Shown here: piece after piece, positions 62,707-64,000 of the stretch
Position numbering within the stretch: the stretch's first letter is position 1
Layout: every line of letters starts with the position of its first letter
Assembly: GCF_021165935.1 (NCBI RefSeq)
Contig: NZ_CP088953.1
Span: 3,946,501 to 4,010,500 of the forward strand
Origin: Microbulbifer elongatus
GTDB taxonomy: Bacteria > Pseudomonadota > Gammaproteobacteria > Pseudomonadales > Cellvibrionaceae
Length of the DNA stretch: 64,000 nucleotides
Direction of reading: 5' to 3'
Made by a program: the position numbers and the translations under genes
Notes under the pieces: model-generated
Database searches by the model: none
Told to the model about the DNA's origin: nothing
Seen by the model: the letters and a program-made list of their open reading frames with translations, nothing else

Positions 62707-63637
62707 GCATATCTCCGTCAGCGCACGGCAAAGAAGCTCCAGCAATGGCTTGTCCCGCGCCCTGCAGGGCCTGCTGTGTTGCACGGTACTCCCATTCGTA
62801 GCGGTGGCAGAAACCCGGGAAAACACTCAGTACCAGGCTTCCTTCGCTGATATTCAGGCGGTATCCGCCCCCATCCGTACAAGTACAGGTAACAGCCTCT
62901 CACAGACTCAGGAGGGGAATGGGAATAGTGCTGATGGTATCCAACAGGACGAAACCGGCAGCACCATAGTACAGGTCCAGGACGGTGCGCTGAATACTTC
63001 CAGTGCGCAGCAGGAGTACGGCGTAAGCAACACGATTTCAACACAGCAGTATGGCGGGCGAAACACCGTCGAGATTATCCAGGTGTTCGGCTATGACAAC
63101 TCCGCGACCAGCCGTCAGCTGGGCATCGGCAACACGCTGTCGGTGGAGCAGACGAACGGCATACTGAACCGAGCCCAGACATTTCAGCGCGGCGCCATAA
63201 ATCAGGCGGATGTATCTCAAGATCAGAGTATCCATACGCGCAGCCATATCGAGCAATTAGGCAATGATAATTCTGCAGAGGTTCAGCAGGCCGGCGGCGG
63301 TAGCTTTTCTGCAACGTCCCAGAATGGCGCATTTAATAATTCCCGCACACACCAATCCGGGCTTTTACAGGACGCGGAGATAATCCAGTCAGGTATCGCC
63401 AACCAAGTGGACCTTCTCCAGGAAGATAATTACAACAGTATCAGTGCCTTTCAAAGTGGCTCATTCAATCAGATTGCCGTCTCACAAAAAGGTACCTTCG
63501 GACTCGGCGGGAGCCATCAGGCACTTATCAATCAGGTAGGCAATCTGAATGCGACCTCGGTTACCCAGACCGGGGTCTCGTCCACCGCCATTATCACGCA
63601 GTTTGGACACGGAAATTCAGTTTCACTGAAAAACTGA
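62699..63637 (+). CDS. Curlin-repeat protein, long (CsgA-like major subunit)
   Basis: 312 aa. The long N-terminal region ends in a hydrophobic stretch (LQGLLCCTVLPFVAVA) that could be a signal peptide. About eleven Gln/Asn-rich repeats follow (NSLSQTQEGNGNSADGIQQD, NTVEIIQVFGYDNSATSRQLG, NQVDLLQEDNYNSISAFQSG). It is about twice the size of E. coli CsgA. It overlaps the previous gene by 8 bp, implying translational coupling, which is unusual for the subunits needed in largest amount. Confidence 0.83.
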   Translation: MIKHISVSARQRSSSNGLSRALQGLLCCTVLPFVAVAETRENTQYQASFADIQAVSAPIRTSTGNSLSQTQEGNGNSADGIQQDETGSTIVQVQDGALNTSSAQQEYGVSNTISTQQYGGRNTVEIIQVFGYDNSATSRQLGIGNTLSVEQTNGILNRAQTFQRGAINQADVSQDQSIHTRSHIEQLGNDNSAEVQQAGGGSFSATSQNGAFNNSRTHQSGLLQDAEIIQSGIANQVDLLQEDNYNSISAFQSGSFNQIAVSQKGTFGLGGSHQALINQVGNLNATSVTQTGVSSTAIITQFGHGNSVSLKN

Positions 63638-64000
63638 TCTGACGACGTTACGCCCCCCGCCCACCGCTTCGCGTCTCCGCACCCATGGGTTTCATTGCTT
63701 TTTCCCCACCGGGAAAAACCGGATTTACCGAGAAATGGAAACCGCGCCAAAAGAGGCAGTTCACGCCAAATCGCTATCTTTCGGTTATCAAACCACGTTA
63801 ACCAGAATGAATGCTGCTTAAAAACTGTACTTTCTTCCTAGTCTTTCATGACTTCCCTCCTATAGCGACCGCCCCCCCAAACGACAACAATCAATATCAA
63901 GGTGAACACTTTTTGCACACTTAGATTGATAACCAAACAATGAGTTTGAAATTTAAACAGCAAAAGTGACAAAGGTGTCACGCTGTACACCTCCGTTCGC
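63638..64000. other. Intergenic region to the window end
   Basis: About 360 bp with no gene I can support. A perfect hairpin, TTTTTCCC-CACC-GGGAAAAA (63699-63718), lies 60 bp after the curlin stop. It has no following T-run, so a terminator role is uncertain. Confidence 0.35.

Overview
The window reads as chromosomal DNA of a marine-type gammaproteobacterium. The core order tRNA-Leu, secG, tpiA, glmM, folP, ftsH, rlmE, yhbY is the gammaproteobacterial one. The high GC, the Pseudomonas-like nitrate-assimilation cluster and a csgDEFG curli locus would suit a Cellvibrionales member such as Microbulbifer. That name is inference from gene content only. Layout: 1-0.93 kb, the 5' part of a secreted SGNH/GDSL hydrolase; 1.2-7.3 kb, an accessory stretch with a PphA-like phosphatase, an AT-richer PLD-helicase-DUF3427 gene and an intact IS4-family element next to tRNA-Leu(GAG); 7.4-14.3 kb, the housekeeping block; 14.4-19.5 kb, a lipoprotein with a zincin motif and pntAB. 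From 20.2 to 37.3 kb lies a nitrate-assimilation and molybdenum-cofactor region: a ModA-like binding protein, mobA, the nasT/nasS regulators, a broken and an intact NarK-type transporter, a PP2C-kinase fusion, nirB, nirD, the assimilatory nitrate reductase and moeA. 37.5-41.5 kb holds an ABM-domain protein, trmH, a dienelactone hydrolase and a YadGH-like ABC exporter. 41.6-46.8 kb holds a TetR regulator divergent from an RND efflux pair. 46.9-50.1 kb holds two tandem glycerophosphodiester phosphodiesterases and an unknown membrane protein. 50.3-58.9 kb is a seven-gene minus-strand operon joining a periplasmic molybdenum hydroxylase, its cytochrome c, a Tsx-like outer-membrane channel and a YbhGFSR-like ABC exporter. 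59.7-63.6 kb is a curli operon (csgD, csgE, csgF, csgG and two curlin-repeat proteins). The most interesting material is non-coding. (1) The nitrate region carries NasT-type (ANTAR) attenuators. One precedes the transporters and one lies upstream of nasT. In each, a hairpin with an A-n-n-G-n-n hexaloop overlaps the 5' arm of an intrinsic terminator. A third, partial one precedes nirB. The transporter and nirB leaders share an almost identical 23-bp sigma54-like promoter element. The leader upstream of nasT opens onto an unannotated 21-codon, Cys- and Trp-rich reading frame with a strong Shine-Dalgarno. (2) Three copies of a ~110-bp intergenic element keep a 20-bp stem and two apical hairpins although arm sequences differ between copies, so the pairings covary. 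Two inverted copies bracket a small AT-richer gene. (3) Seven good copies of a 68-bp palindromic repeat cluster in the same region, three of them in a 103-bp tandem array. (4) One of the two tandem nitrate transporters has lost about 296 bp and is out of frame.
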